Assembly (NCBI GenBank): GCA_013398275.1
Contig: VZSE01012305.1
Span: forward strand, 1 to 64,000
Direction of reading: 5' to 3'
From: Promerops cafer
Taxonomy: Eukaryota > Chordata > Aves > Passeriformes > Nectariniidae
Length of the DNA stretch: 64,000 bases
The notes under the pieces are model-generated. The model did not search any database and was not told the origin of the DNA. It saw nothing but the letters and a program-made list of their open reading frames with translations. A program made the position numbers and the translations under genes. This document shows positions 24,701 through 39,400 of the stretch, one piece after another; position 1 is the stretch's first letter; the number at the start of each line of letters is the position of its first letter.

Positions 24701-27324
24701 AAAAGGTCATGGATATGTTGTACTCTCCATTCTCTCTCTGTTAGTCCTCTGGAGAGAGAAATCTGATTGCATATTTTATTAAAATAGTGCAGATAAGTAT
24801 AAGTTGAAATGAAAGTTTACATTAGGTCAAAATTAATTATTTAAACAGGCACCTTATACTTGGCATTAAAGGGAAAAAATCTAAAAGCAGATGTGTTATG
24901 TTGTCCTTAAGTAAACACTGACAGAAGTTTCATCCCTTGGGTCATACAGATCTGTTATTTTACTGCCTCTAGGAAGAAAATGTTACTTTTTTAGAGTATG
25001 TGTCTGTAATAGCAGACTAAGCAAACCTGGGCATCTTACTCTGCTACTGTACTGTAAGATTGGAAGTTTTAGTCAGATTTGACCAATCATGAAATTTTAG
25101 GATATTACTAGATGTTCTGACCTTTGTCTTTAAACTGTTCAGCAGGTTACCTGATTTATCTCAACCAAGGGCAAATCGCCTTAACCACGTCCTTAGTGAA
25201 AAATCCTTGCTAAAGAAGGGATGGAGGAGGGCTCAGCACAGTGCCTTGCAGGGGAAGAGTTCCCCTTGGCTTAACAAATTCTGTCTCTTTTGCAGTTGTG
25301 TTGCCTATGGATCCTCTTCTTTGAGGAGATCGGGTCAGGTGGGGCAAAGTAATGTTTAAGTCTGGGTAGTCAGTGTTAGGAGAAAAAAAAGCATCCTCCT
25401 AAAGAGCTTCATTCAGAAGGTATTTTATCTTTCTACATATTTCGGGAGATTTAGGAAGTAAAAAAAAATTTTAGGTGATTCGTTCCTTCACTCACGTATA
25501 TAACAAATAAAAGTGGTAATACTTGAAAAGAATACTGTTTTGTTAATCTTCTATTATCTTAGAAGAAGGGTGGAAATAGAGACCTGTTTATTTTTACTTA
25601 GCTTCCCCAATAGCCTCCATTTTCTAAGATTTCATTATGCGTATCTCTATTGCATGTCAGCTGCTTGTAATTTCCCCAAACAAAAGCAGCAGAACAAAAT
25701 TGGTATGTGGTGGAATTTTTATAACAATTTCATCATTTCACAAAGTCACTGTATTACATGAGTGACAGCAGCTAATCTGTGTCACTCTTTCACCTTGGTA
25801 GAGTTGTAGACAGTAACTAAGGATTTCAGTGTGTAATAGAAGGCTTAGGAAAATGGTGCTGCACTTGTTCACTTCCCTCATGTAAGAAAGGCTCTTCACA
25901 ACTACAGAAGTTGTCCTTTTTCAAGAAACACATGGATTTAAGTTTTGTATACAAACTAGTGGCTTCAACACCTCTACCCTTCACGCCTGCATTTTCTAGG
26001 GAAAGCTTTTTGACTATCCCTGGTCAGGGACTGATTGGGTTCTGCAGAAGTTGACATCTTTTCTCTCGTTCTGTGTGGTTCTTGCCAGCCTTTTTGGAGA
26101 GCTGTCAGCCCTTTTCAGGGCTGTTTGGAATGTATCTGTGAAATGGCTTCAGATGCTTAATTTGGTTTTGACTTACCCTGGCGGTTGGTTGTTCAGCACG
26201 TGTGTGAGGAAGATACAAAGATCTACAATGTGCATGGAAGAAAAGCAGCTTGATGCACCATACTTTACAGATAAACTCTGCTGGCATAGAGTTCTGTCAA
26301 AAGCATAGTATCAGCTGAAAAAAGTGCATCTATTTTCTTGTTAATGGTATGTTACTTGTAACAATAGCAGCTGAATGAGTTTCACTTGAAAGCTTGTTTA
26401 GTGTTCTTTAATAAGAAAGAATGTTGTACTGTATTTGCCAGACTTGCTTCCTGAAGGATAGCTTAACATCAGAAAGTTTTCTTGTGATGGGAAATAATCA
26501 GAATGTGGTTTGTTCGATTTTGGTTTTTTAATATTGTATTTCTAGAAGGCTTTTTTATCATCTGTCAGGTGATTGAATTAGGAATATTTGCTACTTGTTG
26601 AGGTACAGAACTTAGTTTAAAAAAATTTCAATTCTGGATTGGCCAGTTATCGAAGTTAATATCAACAAAGTGATCATGTACTTCTAGTATATGTTGCTTG
26701 ATCAGAAATCGTTAAGGTGTTAGGATAAGCATAATATCTTCTCACTTGCAGCTTTTTCATGTGGATTTACAGATTTTCCAGGTTACAGTGTTTTGTATTA
26801 TGCTCTGGTACTTGCTTAATAAAGGATTTATTATGGTAGTCATTGGCTATCATTCAAGTGTCAGGCTTTGTATTATGTCATCGTCTCATGTTCGGCTGTC
26901 TTGATAAAGATCATAACTTTTTACTTCTGAATTCTGCAAATATGGTTATGAGAGGAAACAATCTTCTGTTAGCAATTCTTTTGAAATGAGCAGCCATTCT
27001 TTCAAATGGTGAAGTGGTGTGTTCATTAGTCCCCACAGAGCAAGAAACAATAAGTGTGTGTTTGGATGTGCAGTAAATGAACTTCCCAGACCAGGAGGTT
27101 GAAACTTTCCTACTGTAGCCTTCAACATTACAGGGTTGAGGTTTCTTTTTGTTGTTGCATTGGGTATTTTGTGGGGCTGTTTTTTTCTGTTGTTTTTAGA
27201 TTTAAACCCAGCTTTTAATGTTTAAGATGACTTTTAAATCTGCTGGACTTTAAAACTTTATTCCTAAATTTTTGAGATGTATTAGGTTCTTTTATGGCTT
27301 CAGTATTTCCATGTCTCTTCACAG
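15800..27324 (+). other. MEMO1: MEMO1 intron 1 (about 11.5 kb visible)
   Basis: Long first intron between the gap-interrupted promoter and coding exon 2. I see one CR1 3' end (about 21520-21652) and several A- or T-tracts (for example 18361-18380, 18955-18965, 19480-19491). No further exon was recognised. The 99-codon minus-strand frame at 20462-20761 is unrelated to any family I know. Confidence 0.6.
21520..21652 (+). mobile_element. CR1 LINE 3' end
   Basis: The plus strand reads through gatgtggtttagtagtggac, then ttggcagtgttaggcttatgg, ttggactctatgatcttaaagg and tcttttccagc, and ends in the degraded terminal repeat attctatgatct. This is the standard CR1 3' terminus in sense orientation, heavily 5'-truncated. 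Confidence 0.85.
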
Positions 27325-27406
27325 GACCCCAGCTGAATGCACAGCTAGAAGGTTGGCTTTCTCAAGTACAGTCCACGAAAAGACCTGCAAGAGCCATTAT
27401 TGCACC
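27325..27406 (+). CDS. MEMO1: MEMO1 coding exon 2 (residues 21-48)
   Basis: The acceptor is cttcacag. The first two bases complete Gly21 from the missing exon, fixing the incoming phase at 1. It encodes [20 protein letters not shown] then ARAIIA, and splits Pro48 before the donor gtaagt. Confidence 0.96.
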
Positions 27407-30400
27407 GTAAGTTTGAAACAGAAGTTCAGTATATCTAATACTTGTCTAAATGCTCTTTTTTCCCCGGGTGATCGTGAAAACTGGTAGAAGCTAATATTTA
27501 GCTGAAAGAAGTGTTGTACGGTTTCTAAATAAGTATTTTGGATACAGCTTAGAATGGCAGAAATCTGTGTGCATTTGGGTGTATGATTAGCTTGCTTTTG
27601 CTGGTGGACTGCACACATAATATTTGTGATCCAGTAAGATGGGTAAGAGTTATATTAATGAGAAAAACAAGAAACCCCCTCCAATAACAGAAAAAAACAA
27701 CCCCAAAGCAAAATAAGCAAATCCCATGCATCCTTCACACCCCCTAAATAAAATTTAGCAAAGCTTAAAAACAAAAAGTAATTAAACACTATTCAACTAT
27801 CCAAAGTGGTTTACTTTTGCTATTCTAGTTTGGTTTTGCTTGAGCTGTTTGTCCACAGCTGAAATAGGGATCATCTGAACTATTTAGGGGGAATTCAATT
27901 TCTTGAAGATAGCTGAGACATGGAAATACAAAAGTATGTTGGTCGTTCGAAGTAATTATGAGTTGGAAGGAAACACTAGAAAAAGCACCTTAAATATGAT
28001 GTTTTTCCTGTGCTCATATAGCATTGTCATGATGTTTGAAGTATTGCATAATAGTATTGAATGTGCAGAAGAAGTTGTCCCACATCTGCCTTAGTCTTTC
28101 TTGCAGGAATGTCAGGAAAGAGACCTTTCAGCTGCAGATCATGTAGTTTGGTTCTTTTTCCAGAATTGCTGAGGGTCTTCCTGTGATCTCACCACATTTT
28201 TTTGTTAACTGTACCCTTTTTTTACCACCTGTGAAGTGGGATATGTCTAATATTTTTGTGGAAGATGGAAGAAGCCTGTAGCAGAGGGAACATTTCAGCA
28301 GGCTCTTTTGACATCGTCTAATACCATACCTTGCCGTTTGTGAGGTCTCGGTCTCCTGTTTCTCCCCTTAGCATGTATGTTAATACCTTTCTGAGCTCTT
28401 TAGAATGAGTGGGGTAAGTGATATTGAAGTAAAATCCCAGGGTCATTTTGAAGGTAACTTGCTCCAGGTATCAATCTGTGGATGAATATGGATGTATTGG
28501 AGCATACGTACATATAAATACATATAAATCATTCAGTGCTGTCAATGGGAACTTGTATCTTCAGGCATCCTGTATACCTCAGGGTTTGCAGCATGCATCA
28601 TGCTCAGTGTCATTGTGCAAAGCTGTGGTGTGGGCATACTGCTGAGTGACCAGGAGCCATTTTCTACCACTTGACCTGGGACTCTAGGAACTAATGTTCT
28701 CTGAAATTAATACTTTTAGCAGTGTAAAGTGAATTTTCACTCGTTTTAATGGTCTTGAAGAGAATGGGTCTTCAGATTTGAAGGCAATAATTGAAACAAC
28801 TAGTCAAGATCATTTTAAATTGTTTTGGACCACACACAGGAACAGAGGTAGAGAAAGGACCATGCCAGATTGATAGGAAATGGTGAGGCATGTAGCTCAT
28901 TCCCTGCAGTAAAAGCTAGCATGCTGCCTTCCACTCCTTTCCATGTGCTCATTCATTCTGTTGCTAGGTTATTCTTCAATGATAGAGCATTTTTATTCTC
29001 TTTATCTGCTGTGACATGTAGTTCTGTCTTTGCCAAGACCCCTCTGCTGTCATTATATTCAGTTACTGGAGTGTGGTTAGAAGAGCTTTCTCCAGTAGTT
29101 TGCCAATTCTGTCTCCCTTGTTCCCTGGCATAATGTTAGCATTATCATGAGCTTCTGATAACAGGCAGTTGTGCAGTCTGCATACATCCTTTACTGATAA
29201 GGGAACATCCTTTGAGCTGCACGTTTCCTGACTGTTCAGTGGTCACTGAGAGTTTCTTAACCAGTGACCAGTAAATGGTCACTGCCTGTTCTTCAACAAA
29301 TACCTGTCTTGTGTGATCAATACTGCAGCAGTGCTTTCCTGCCCTTTCAGGAGTTTTGGATCACTCTTACAGTTTCTAGTTCACTTGGGACAAAAAATAA
29401 ATCTTGAGATATTAACATTGAATATCAACATATTTAAGATGTTAAGAAGTATTTAAATCTTAACACTTTGTACACTTTGGTTTGCAGCCATGCAGGATAT
29501 ACCTATTGTGGATCTTGTGCAGCCCATGCTTACAAACAAGTGGATCCCAATATCACGTGAGTATTACAGCTTTCTTTACAAAGCCTAAGACCCTGAGGTT
29601 GCAATTCTCTGATAAGTGGCAATGTTCTTGTTACATTCCTACATCTTGAAGTACTTACATTTTAATTTTGTATTCTTTTTAGCCTTCTATGCATCACTTC
29701 TGTTTTAACATCATAAATGTTCAAATTGGATGTTGCAAATGGGGGGAAAAAAGGAATATTGTTAAAATAATTAGTAACTAAGTTTTTAAAAGGGAGGGAT
29801 TAAAGATTTTTGCAGTTTATTAGTGATGTTCCTCTGCTTTTATAAAAGCCCAAGCTGGTTTTGTTGGGTTTTTTTGGATTTTGGTGGGGTTTTTTTGTTT
29901 TGATTTTTTGGGGTTTTTTTTGTTTGGTTGGTAGTTTTTTGTTGTTTTTCTTTTTTGGGAGGTTTTGTTTGTTTTAAGTCTATTAAAATACTTCACCATG
30001 ATTCTGCATTGGTTTTTTTAGTGCAGGATTATGGGCTGAATACAGCCAGGATTCTGTGGAGGAAGTGACCAATGTGTTTATATAATATGTGATATCAGTG
30101 AAAGTTAATTATTTCAATAATTTTAAATGGACTTTTGTTTCTAAGAAGTTTAAAAAAAGAAAAATTAAAAAAAAACAAAACAACATGCTGTTGTAGTTTG
30201 TGCCTGCCTCTGAAAATATGAATCCAGTTGGTTTTGGGTAAAAGAATATAATTTTTATGTTCTGCTGACTACAACTTTTTTTTTAAATGACAAATTTAAA
30301 ATGTCTCCAGTATTTATTTACTCAAAGTATGTATTTTGCAATGCTAAATAAAAACTGGCTAGGCTCACCAGTTGTTCATAAGATAACACACTGTAATACT

Positions 30401-33400
30401 CTTCAAAGACAATTTCTAAACTATTGCAAATGATGTGAAAATAGCTCATGGTATGACAGATACCTAGTTTCTCTAAAATTTCCAGAACAAGCTGCATTCC
30501 CTAGGTTCCCTGATAAGGAGTTGGTTGAACTTGCTGGATCATTTGCTTTTTTTACTGCATGGGATGTTTAGAATTCATCTTTTAGATAAACTATTGCATA
30601 TTTGAATATTTGTTTTTATTAGCTTTGCAGGAAGTTTGTGTTTTACTATACCTTGTTATAGCACTCTCTGTGTAAGGGATTAAAAAAAACCAAACCCTCA
30701 GAACTTTACATGTCTCCCACCCCTTTATTTCAGTGTCAGAAACAAGACAATACAATCCTCAATCTGAAAAGCTGAATTGCCTATATTTTTTTCTTTTTTC
30801 TTTTAAGTCCTGTGGCTGGAGACCATTGACATCTAACCAAGAGCCAGGTGCTGAGGACTTGATGAAATAATGATGTCATGATGACATGTTAAAGGTTGCA
30901 GTATCAGCTAAAGCTATGAATGTGCAGGTCCAAGTCTCTGTTGTTGATGCAACAGAAAAAAACCCATAACACATAACAACATAAACCCAGCATTTGAGAA
31001 GGACTTAAAATTTAATTTAGTGAAACCTAAGTAAGGCTAATCAAGTAAATAAGTGAAAAACTCTGAATAGATGATAAACCCATAATGGTTATTTGATCCT
31101 GTATTTATTGAAGGTGGTGAGTAGCTTAATGTTGTGTTGGTTCAAGGAGAGAATTCAAAAATCTGTTCTAAGCAGCTGTAATGCATCATTCAGCCTCCAA
31201 ATGAGTGAAGTCAGACAAATTTCTAGCTGATGAGTGCCCTCTGATATATAACATGCTCAAGAGATTTAAGGCTAGAGCATTATTGAACTGATCTCATGAT
31301 AATTTCTGAGATACCAAGCAAGGTTGGGCCATGGATTTGTCTGGGGTGTTACTGACAACAGAGTAAAACTATTATAGCCATGAGAAAGTATCACTTTGTA
31401 TGCTTTTATTAAACTTGTTATTCTAAGCTTGAGTTGCTGTACAATTGCAGTTGTCTAAATTGTGGCCTTCTGTGTTAATTGTCGTAGCCGAAAAATTTTC
31501 ATTCTTGGGCCTTCCCATCACGTGCCCCTCTCCCGATGTGCACTTTCCAGTGTGGACATTTACAGAACGCCTCTGTATGATCTTCGAATTGACCAAAAGA
31601 GTAAGTGCATTATAGAGCTTAGACTTCCCTGAGGCTTGGGTATTCACTGTGGTGCTGCAGGGCTGGGGACTTCTTCTTCTTGGGCTCTTCCTTGCTGTAA
31701 GTGGCAGACGAGTGCAAATCTGGGTTTAGTGCAACAAAAACTAGCTTCTGAATGATCCTCGTTGTTTCAGACATGGTCACATTATAACCATAGTGTCTCT
31801 CTTCCTTCTGGCAAGAATTCTAAATCTGTGCTTAGCTTTTCAATTTTGAGTGTGTGCTTCAGGATTTTAAAAAAGTGTGACATCAACTAAGAACTCACTG
31901 AACATCTCCATTCTTCTGTGAAGTATTCTGGCTGGAAAGAAAGATTCTTCAGTTGGTTTGAGTTGATTTCTGATAGAGGAATAACAGAGAAACAAAAAAA
32001 TTGCTTTTATTTGGATTGCATGACTTTTTAACTTGCAAACTTAGAAACTGTTAGTCCATGAAATGCCAGTCTTTTGAACTAAGTGCAATGAAGTTAAATT
32101 TGATATTTTGGCTTTTATGTATTTTGGGGTATACCTAAGTGACACAGTATCTTTTTCAGGAGGGCTATTTAGCACAGATGTTTTTCATTGTAACTGTGAT
32201 TAGGCAAGCTAATTCAGGCTTTCTACATAGTGCCTGCAGAAATTTCCTTAGGTAGGAAATGTTTTTCTTTCTGTAGAACTCCTTTATGGAGTCGAGAAGG
32301 AGGCACAGCCCTACATCAAATTCAGCATCCAGTGGAGAATTTTCAGAATGTGGAGATGACTTTGTTTACTCTTTAAGTACACTTGAGAGTAGAAAAGATA
32401 ACTTACAAATGTGGATTACTTAATCAGTTGTGGCTGTCTCTAGATTTCATGGTTCAGTCAATAATAAATTGAATTAAATAGTAACAAATTGAGCAATAGA
32501 TCATCTGATGAATTTTTATTTTTTTTAACACATAATGGGCAATTTATGAAAATAAAAATTCATTGACTGGGCAAATGCATGTATATTTTCAAATGTGTTT
32601 TATTTGTGAAATTAAATTTTGTATCATAACTGAAAATCTTTTTCAATATACTAGTAAGGTCACTGATTTAATACATTTTGTAAACTAAATCAATTGTGTT
32701 TATATTTTAATGACTTGAACATAATTTTAGTTCTGCATTTATTTAGAAACAAGTGGTTTATGATGATAGCTTGGAGGCAAGTAATTTTATATAGTGGGTA
32801 TGTTCTGATAAAGGTACACTGTAGCTTGCTTTTTGCACTTGAAGTAATTTTCAAAAATGAGCAAAAAAAGAATAGTAAAAACTGATCTTTACTTTATTTC
32901 AGTTTATGGAGAATTGTGGAAGACTGGAATGTTTGAGCGCATGTCCCTACAGACAGACGAAGATGAACACAGTATTGAAATGCATTTGCCTTATACTGCT
33001 AAAGCCATGGAAAGGTACTAGGGCTAATTACTTCTACAAGAATGAATATTAGGTGCATTAAATGTTTGAGCTGCTGTGAAATGCAGTAGGAAATACTACA
33101 TTTTATGGCATAGAAGACCTTATGGTGCATATAATGCTCATACTCCCCCATCCCCCGATAAAAATTTTGGTAAGGAGAGGGTCAGAGACTAGGATAAGTT
33201 GGTGTAATTGAAACTGTGAGCAAAGCAAACACCTAAATGATGACGTTATAACACCTCTTATAAACAGGTTTACTTAATAGAGTTAATATTAGATATGCTT
33301 TTATGAACTTTTTTCAGTAGCTGTTTTTTTCCTCCCATTTTCAAAGCATCTCTGAAAGAAGTTCAGATAAAATCCCACAGAAAACTAAGTTTGTTTGGAG

Positions 33401-36400
33401 CCTTAATACTAATTTTGAAATCAGGGGTGTGTGTTTATAGCTGCTGTTTCAGATGTTTACTTTAAATAAAAATTGTCAGTCTGTGTTGGCGTTTCTTCTG
33501 TAACATGTGCCCCATCCCTTTTTTTTTTAAAATTTCCATTGTGTTTTGAGTTTTTGCCTAGAGTATCAGTATATACCTGGGTTCTGTGTTGAGCATTTTC
33601 ATATACATTTCATTTACTTGGGAGAATTACCCAACACGCAGCATCTATACAGGGGAAATTTAATTCTTACTTCATTGCTGCTTCAACTGTCTTTGCTTTT
33701 TGTTTGCTTGGTATTTTTACTTTGCAGCAGAGAGAAATACTGGTTTTGGGGGTGTATGTTTTCTGAAATTGAAGTACTTTGAGGTTCTAAAACAACGTCC
33801 TAGTATGACCTTACAAAATTACTGTCCTCAAATCAATAGTAACCTTTTAAACCATTCTGCAGTTTCAGTTAGCAAGCCCTGAAAAATCTTCAGATATTGC
33901 TTGAATTACAACCTTTTTTCTTTTGCTTATAAGCCATAAGGATGAGTTTACTATTATTCCTGTGTTGGTCGGAGCACTGAGTGAGTCAAAAGAGCAGGAA
34001 TTTGGAAAACTCTTCAGTAAATACCTAGCTGATCCTAGTAATCTCTTTGTGGTTTCTTCTGACTTTTGCCATTGGGGTAAGTTTCATATCTCATTATAAG
34101 AGTATATTGAACATTTTGTAGCTATTTTCAAATAATGTATTTTATTAAACATAGAACATTTTAATTTCTGGTAAATTTATTTTTGCTACTTAAATGCCTT
34201 CATAAAGTTAAAAAAGTCTTTAAAATCTGGAATAACAGGTAAAAAATATTAATGTGGTAATATGTTTTCAGTGTAGTGGAGGAAATAAATGGTGAAGGTG
34301 TGTGGATTTATATATACCTCTTTACTGTTGGAATGAAATAATTGTCTGAAGTTGCTTGTTTGTTTTACTCTTCTTTTAAGCACCTCAAAACAACTTTCAG
34401 AACTAATTAGCTAAAAATTCACTGGGCATGGCCACATTCCTCTGACAGAAATAAGTTTTGTATGTTTTACTACTGGGTAAGATAGCAGATGGATTATTTA
34501 TGCCAATTCACCAGTGCTACCGCAGTTCATCTTGGTGACAGAGCTATAAAGACTCCAGAAGCCTTGACTTCTGTCCTGCTTTATCATTTTATTTTTAAGT
34601 GTGATAGTCGCTGGAAAAGGAACTGCTTCAGAAAGATATGTGAAACAACAGACCTTCTTCCTTTTTTTCCATTGTCATCTTTGGTCAGCTTAATTAAGTA
34701 CATGTTTCACTCGTCTTTGAGTTGTGGAGTAGGTGGAAGTGTATATAAGAATGACCTGATCCTGTTGTGGCTAATGACCCATCTAGAACTGCTCATTGAA
34801 TTATCATGAATTTTTTCTTTTAACCTCCATTTACTGTGGGTATTGTTGTGCAAGCAGAAGTAGCCTGACTCCATGGCTGACTTTGTCAAGAGGGATAGCA
34901 AAATGATATGTTGCTTTACTTCTTAATTTACAGAATTAGATTCTAAGGCACTAAGAGGCAATTAGTGAGTGATACTTCAGTGTCAGTTCTATGTAGTAGA
35001 TTTCTCTTTAGGAATAAGCCACCCATCATGTATTTTTTTACTTTACTTCTGGGCTGCTACTTCATGATTGCCCTAGAATTTCCTCAATGGAGCTAAAAAG
35101 TATAAAATAAATGAAGATTACTACTTTATAAGTATTATACTTTCAAGTATTTAGTAAGTATTAGGGAGTGGTTTAGCTACAATTTTTCCCTTTTTTATTT
35201 TATACATGATTTTTGTTTCAAGGTCAGAGGTTCCGTTACAGTTACTATGATGAATCCCAAGGAGAAATTTATAGATCCATTGAGCACCTAGATAAAATGG
35301 TAAGTTTTCAGATTTGGTGGAACTAACTAACAAATTTCTCCTGTACATTCCATTTCTTTGAACACTTGAGAAATTTCTCTAACAAGATATTATAGATTAG
35401 CTATTTTATTGAATGTATAATTTTCCTTTGTTTACCACAACAAGAACTTAGCTGTTGGTTTTAGCTAGTATCCTCCCTTTTACTGACTGCGCACAATTAT
35501 ATTGCGGGTTTAAACTACTAAGTGTAATCAATGAGAAAAAATGCATGTTCACCTACCTAAAATGGCCTCATGTAACGTAATTTCTGTCCACATACCCTCT
35601 TATGTTTTTGAAAAGCAATAAAAATTATGCATGGAGAATTGTGGTAGTTCCAGCTTGATAGCTGTGATACCTGCATATAGAAGCAGCATTGTGATTATGC
35701 AAAGGTTTCAGCAACAGCCATTTGGAGGAGGAAAGGCTGTAGGGCATTGCACTGGAAAATGAAAGCCACCATTTCCTTGGGAGTAGCCTTCCCCCTGCCC
35801 CTTAATCTGTAGTAGGTGGTAGGGAAAAAGCAGTACACTGTACTTCATTTTGGGCTTGGCCAAAGGCTGAAAGGAATGCTAAATACATAAAGCAATGCCA
35901 ATTATGTTGCATTTTCTTTGCAGTCACAGGAGCCAAGGATTTCTTTTTAAAATAAGAAAACCCCAACAACTTAATATTCAAGACTATACTTAAGGCACAG
36001 AGTAGAAGTAACTCTTCTGGAAATATGTATTCTTAAAATCTTTTTTACAACTGTTTGCATCATTTATGTAACCTCTGTAGAATCTGTTAGAAGAGAGAGC
36101 TGTTCTTATTCATGGCATGTTAATTTTTTCCTTGTCTTGAAGGAATAAATCCTATCTGCTGAAGAGATCTCTAGACTTTTTTGCTTTGTGTGTACATATT
36201 AACCTCTTTGTTTTTCTACTATTCATCACTGGAATAGAAATAATAACAGTAAATAATTTGCCTTCATTCTGTTTATCCCATTTTTAATAATTCTTGTAGT
36301 CAGTTGAGAGGCTTCTCTATCAAGAAAAGTGTTTTTCTACAGAATCCCACAATCAGCAGCTTTGAGTGTTTTTGCAGGAGAGCAGATTATGGTGCATTAG

Positions 36401-39400
36401 CAAACATTAGTTTCCCCTTGTTAATTTCTGTGGTGAAAGCTTGAGGAAAGACTGGACTTCGGCATTTAATTACTTTTAGGGAATACATTTCTGCACTGAC
36501 TCTTCCTTTTGGTAGTTATTCATCTAAATGGAAGTGACATTTTTTGTAACATGGAAAATCATGTCTACTGTTTAATAACTATGAAAATACTTTTTCAATC
36601 TGAAGTTTAACTGAAAAAGTAAATATGCTGTGTAGCAGCATACTGTGGTTATTTCTTGTTTGTTGATATCTTGCCATATCTGAACACGACTCCATATTCA
36701 GATGCTGTATGGAGGAGGTTTTGCTTTGAGTGATTTTCAGAGATACCTTGTTAGCAATATCACAAAGATCTCCCTGTCACATTTTTCCAGTTTTTGGAAG
36801 TTTGTTCAATTTTATGTCCCACTTGGCTACTTCTTGTTTCCTTAGATAAGTATTGGATTTTTTCATGTGATTTGATGTGCTAAACAAACTTGTACTGTTG
36901 TAACCAGTAGGCCTGTACACAAATAAAATAGCAGTAAGATAGAGACCGTACTAAAAACTGGCTTAATTTTATTGGCCCCAACTAGGAAAGCAGTCAGCAC
37001 ATTGTAAGCAGGAAGGTATTCTGGAGCAAGATAAAATCAATTTTCCTTAGAAATGCCTTTGTGGGAGGATGATGGCCTCTTCCTTAATTGGACTGGACCT
37101 TACATATAGATGCATTTTCTCACCTACTGCATAAAAACTGCTGAAAACTTTGGGCATTGAAGTTTAGAGCCATTAGACTCCAGCATAAAACAAATACAGA
37201 GTAGTAAATATTGCTGGGCAGACATTAGTTTCTCCATGGTAATTATTGATCTGACCATTGTCACCACAGCACACTTTGTGATGTAATAGCAAAAGGAGGA
37301 AATAGCCTTGTGGTTAGAAGGGATACCTTATGGGAGAATCCTCAAATGAAGAGTTATAACTGAGCAGCTGATGTGCAATAGTTTGTATATCATAACCTGA
37401 AACACACTATCTTTTTACATATTAGTAGGGGAAGTATTTTGTAAGACATTGTTGAAGAGTAATTGTTTTTGATTGACTAGCCAGAAAGTGCAGACTGGTC
37501 ACTTCAGTCTTCACTGCTACGTTGCTCATTTTATATGAGCATATATTTGGTATGGGATACTTTACACCTCACTTGAGTCAATGGGAGGATTGTGTTACCC
37601 TGAATGCTGATGGGGAGGAATGCAGGCACTGGGGAGTGCTGTGCAGGAATAGCCAGTACTTTGTCCAGAAAAAAATGCTCAGCACCCATGGCTTCTCGGG
37701 TACCTCTAATGACCTGCTGAATTTTGGTAGCTGCTGCAGTGTGCTCCAGCCTGGGAAGGCTTCTTAGGCTGGGCATAAGGTAAAATTATGGGTCTCTGTC
37801 TGCATGCCCAGGTCCCTGTTCTCTGTGCCCAGTCAGTAATTTTCCTGGTGGTTATTTGTCGTGTAGTCTGAGTGACTCACACATGCAAAGGTAGTTGGGC
37901 TAGATAGTACTAAGACCAAGTTTGTTTCCACTTCCATTAGAGTGCTATTAGTTTAGATCTTTAAGTGTGAAGAAACAGCTGAAAGAACTGATAACAAACT
38001 TTAACAAGACTAGCCAAAGCATTATTGGCATATAGAATAAAATGAGCCCATAGGTTGTTGGAGGGGGTTTTTGTTTGTTTTGGGGTATGTGTGTGGGGTT
38101 ATTATTTTTTGAAGTTTTTCTGTAGGCTTGTAGATACTCAATCCTATTAAGGGATGATATTTAAAAACGTAACTTTTTAATCACATAAAGTACACTGTGC
38201 TAGGATATTGTAGATGCCATTAACAGTATCTGGGAACTGAGGTATGCAATTTCTACGTGATGCCATAATGACCATGTGATAAACCATGGAACTGTGCTTG
38301 CACTTTTATCGTGTGGGTTTTGTTATGTGTTTTAACTCTGTTCTAAGCCATGCCTGGCTGAGTTGTTTCAAATACTGAAAATTATTAGCTTCATACCTCT
38401 GCTTTTTATAAAACACAACCCAGCAAAAATGTTTCCTTTGTTCCTTAACACCATTTTAGACCGACAAGCAGGGTTCATAGTCTTTGCTCCTCTGCCACAA
38501 TGGTTTTTAAGTCCAAAAGATGGAAAAATTCAGTACAACCTAATGCTTATAGGACATCTGTTTGTACTAATTCCCTATAGATTTTCTCCAGTCTCTGATG
38601 TATGGAACTCTGTTAGCATTTTCTGGGGTGAACTGTGTAGCTGTAAATGTTTTGCAGTGCTTAACTGTGCATTGAAATAAGCTTACTAGGCATTCTCATA
38701 AATCCATGTCCATTCATTTGAGACAAATGCTCAAATACCTCTGCCCAGTATGTTCCAGTGACTTAGAACTGTAAAATGAGTCTCTCAATTGAGCAGCCAC
38801 TTTCATTTTTTTAAAAGGTCATGAAAGGGTTTTATAAACAGATAAAATATATTCTCATGAACTGTTCAGTATCTGAGTAAGTGCCTTATGCATCTTTAGT
38901 TTCACTTTAGTATGTAGTCAAGTTTAGTTCTGCTTTCTTTAGCTGTGGATTGACATGTACAATCTACAAGTAAATGGATGGTTGAAAGATAGACTTTGGA
39001 AATGCAGTGGTATTTATGTAATCACTGCTAGTTAGAGAATAGCTACCATTATTTTTTTGGCACTTACTTAGGCTCTGTAGATCTGGAGTGATTAACAGCT
39101 GTAATTACTGGCCAGGGGTCCAACCACTCTCCCCATCACTGCAGGAGAACTGAGCTCTTACCACCAACTGGCCAGCTTAGCTTCGTTTTGTTTTTCCATA
39201 AAACGTATTTCTTTATTAATTCATCTTATGTCTGTTTCTATTTAAAATAGTGGTTATCATTGCTGTTTTGTAATCTCCCAGCTCTCCTGGGAATCTTCTG
39301 CCACTCCATTGTAAGCTGTGATCCAGCCTGAATAATTAGCTGATATCTGCCAGATCAGCCAACACCCTTGCTGAGTTTTCTGCAGATTTCACTGTTGAGG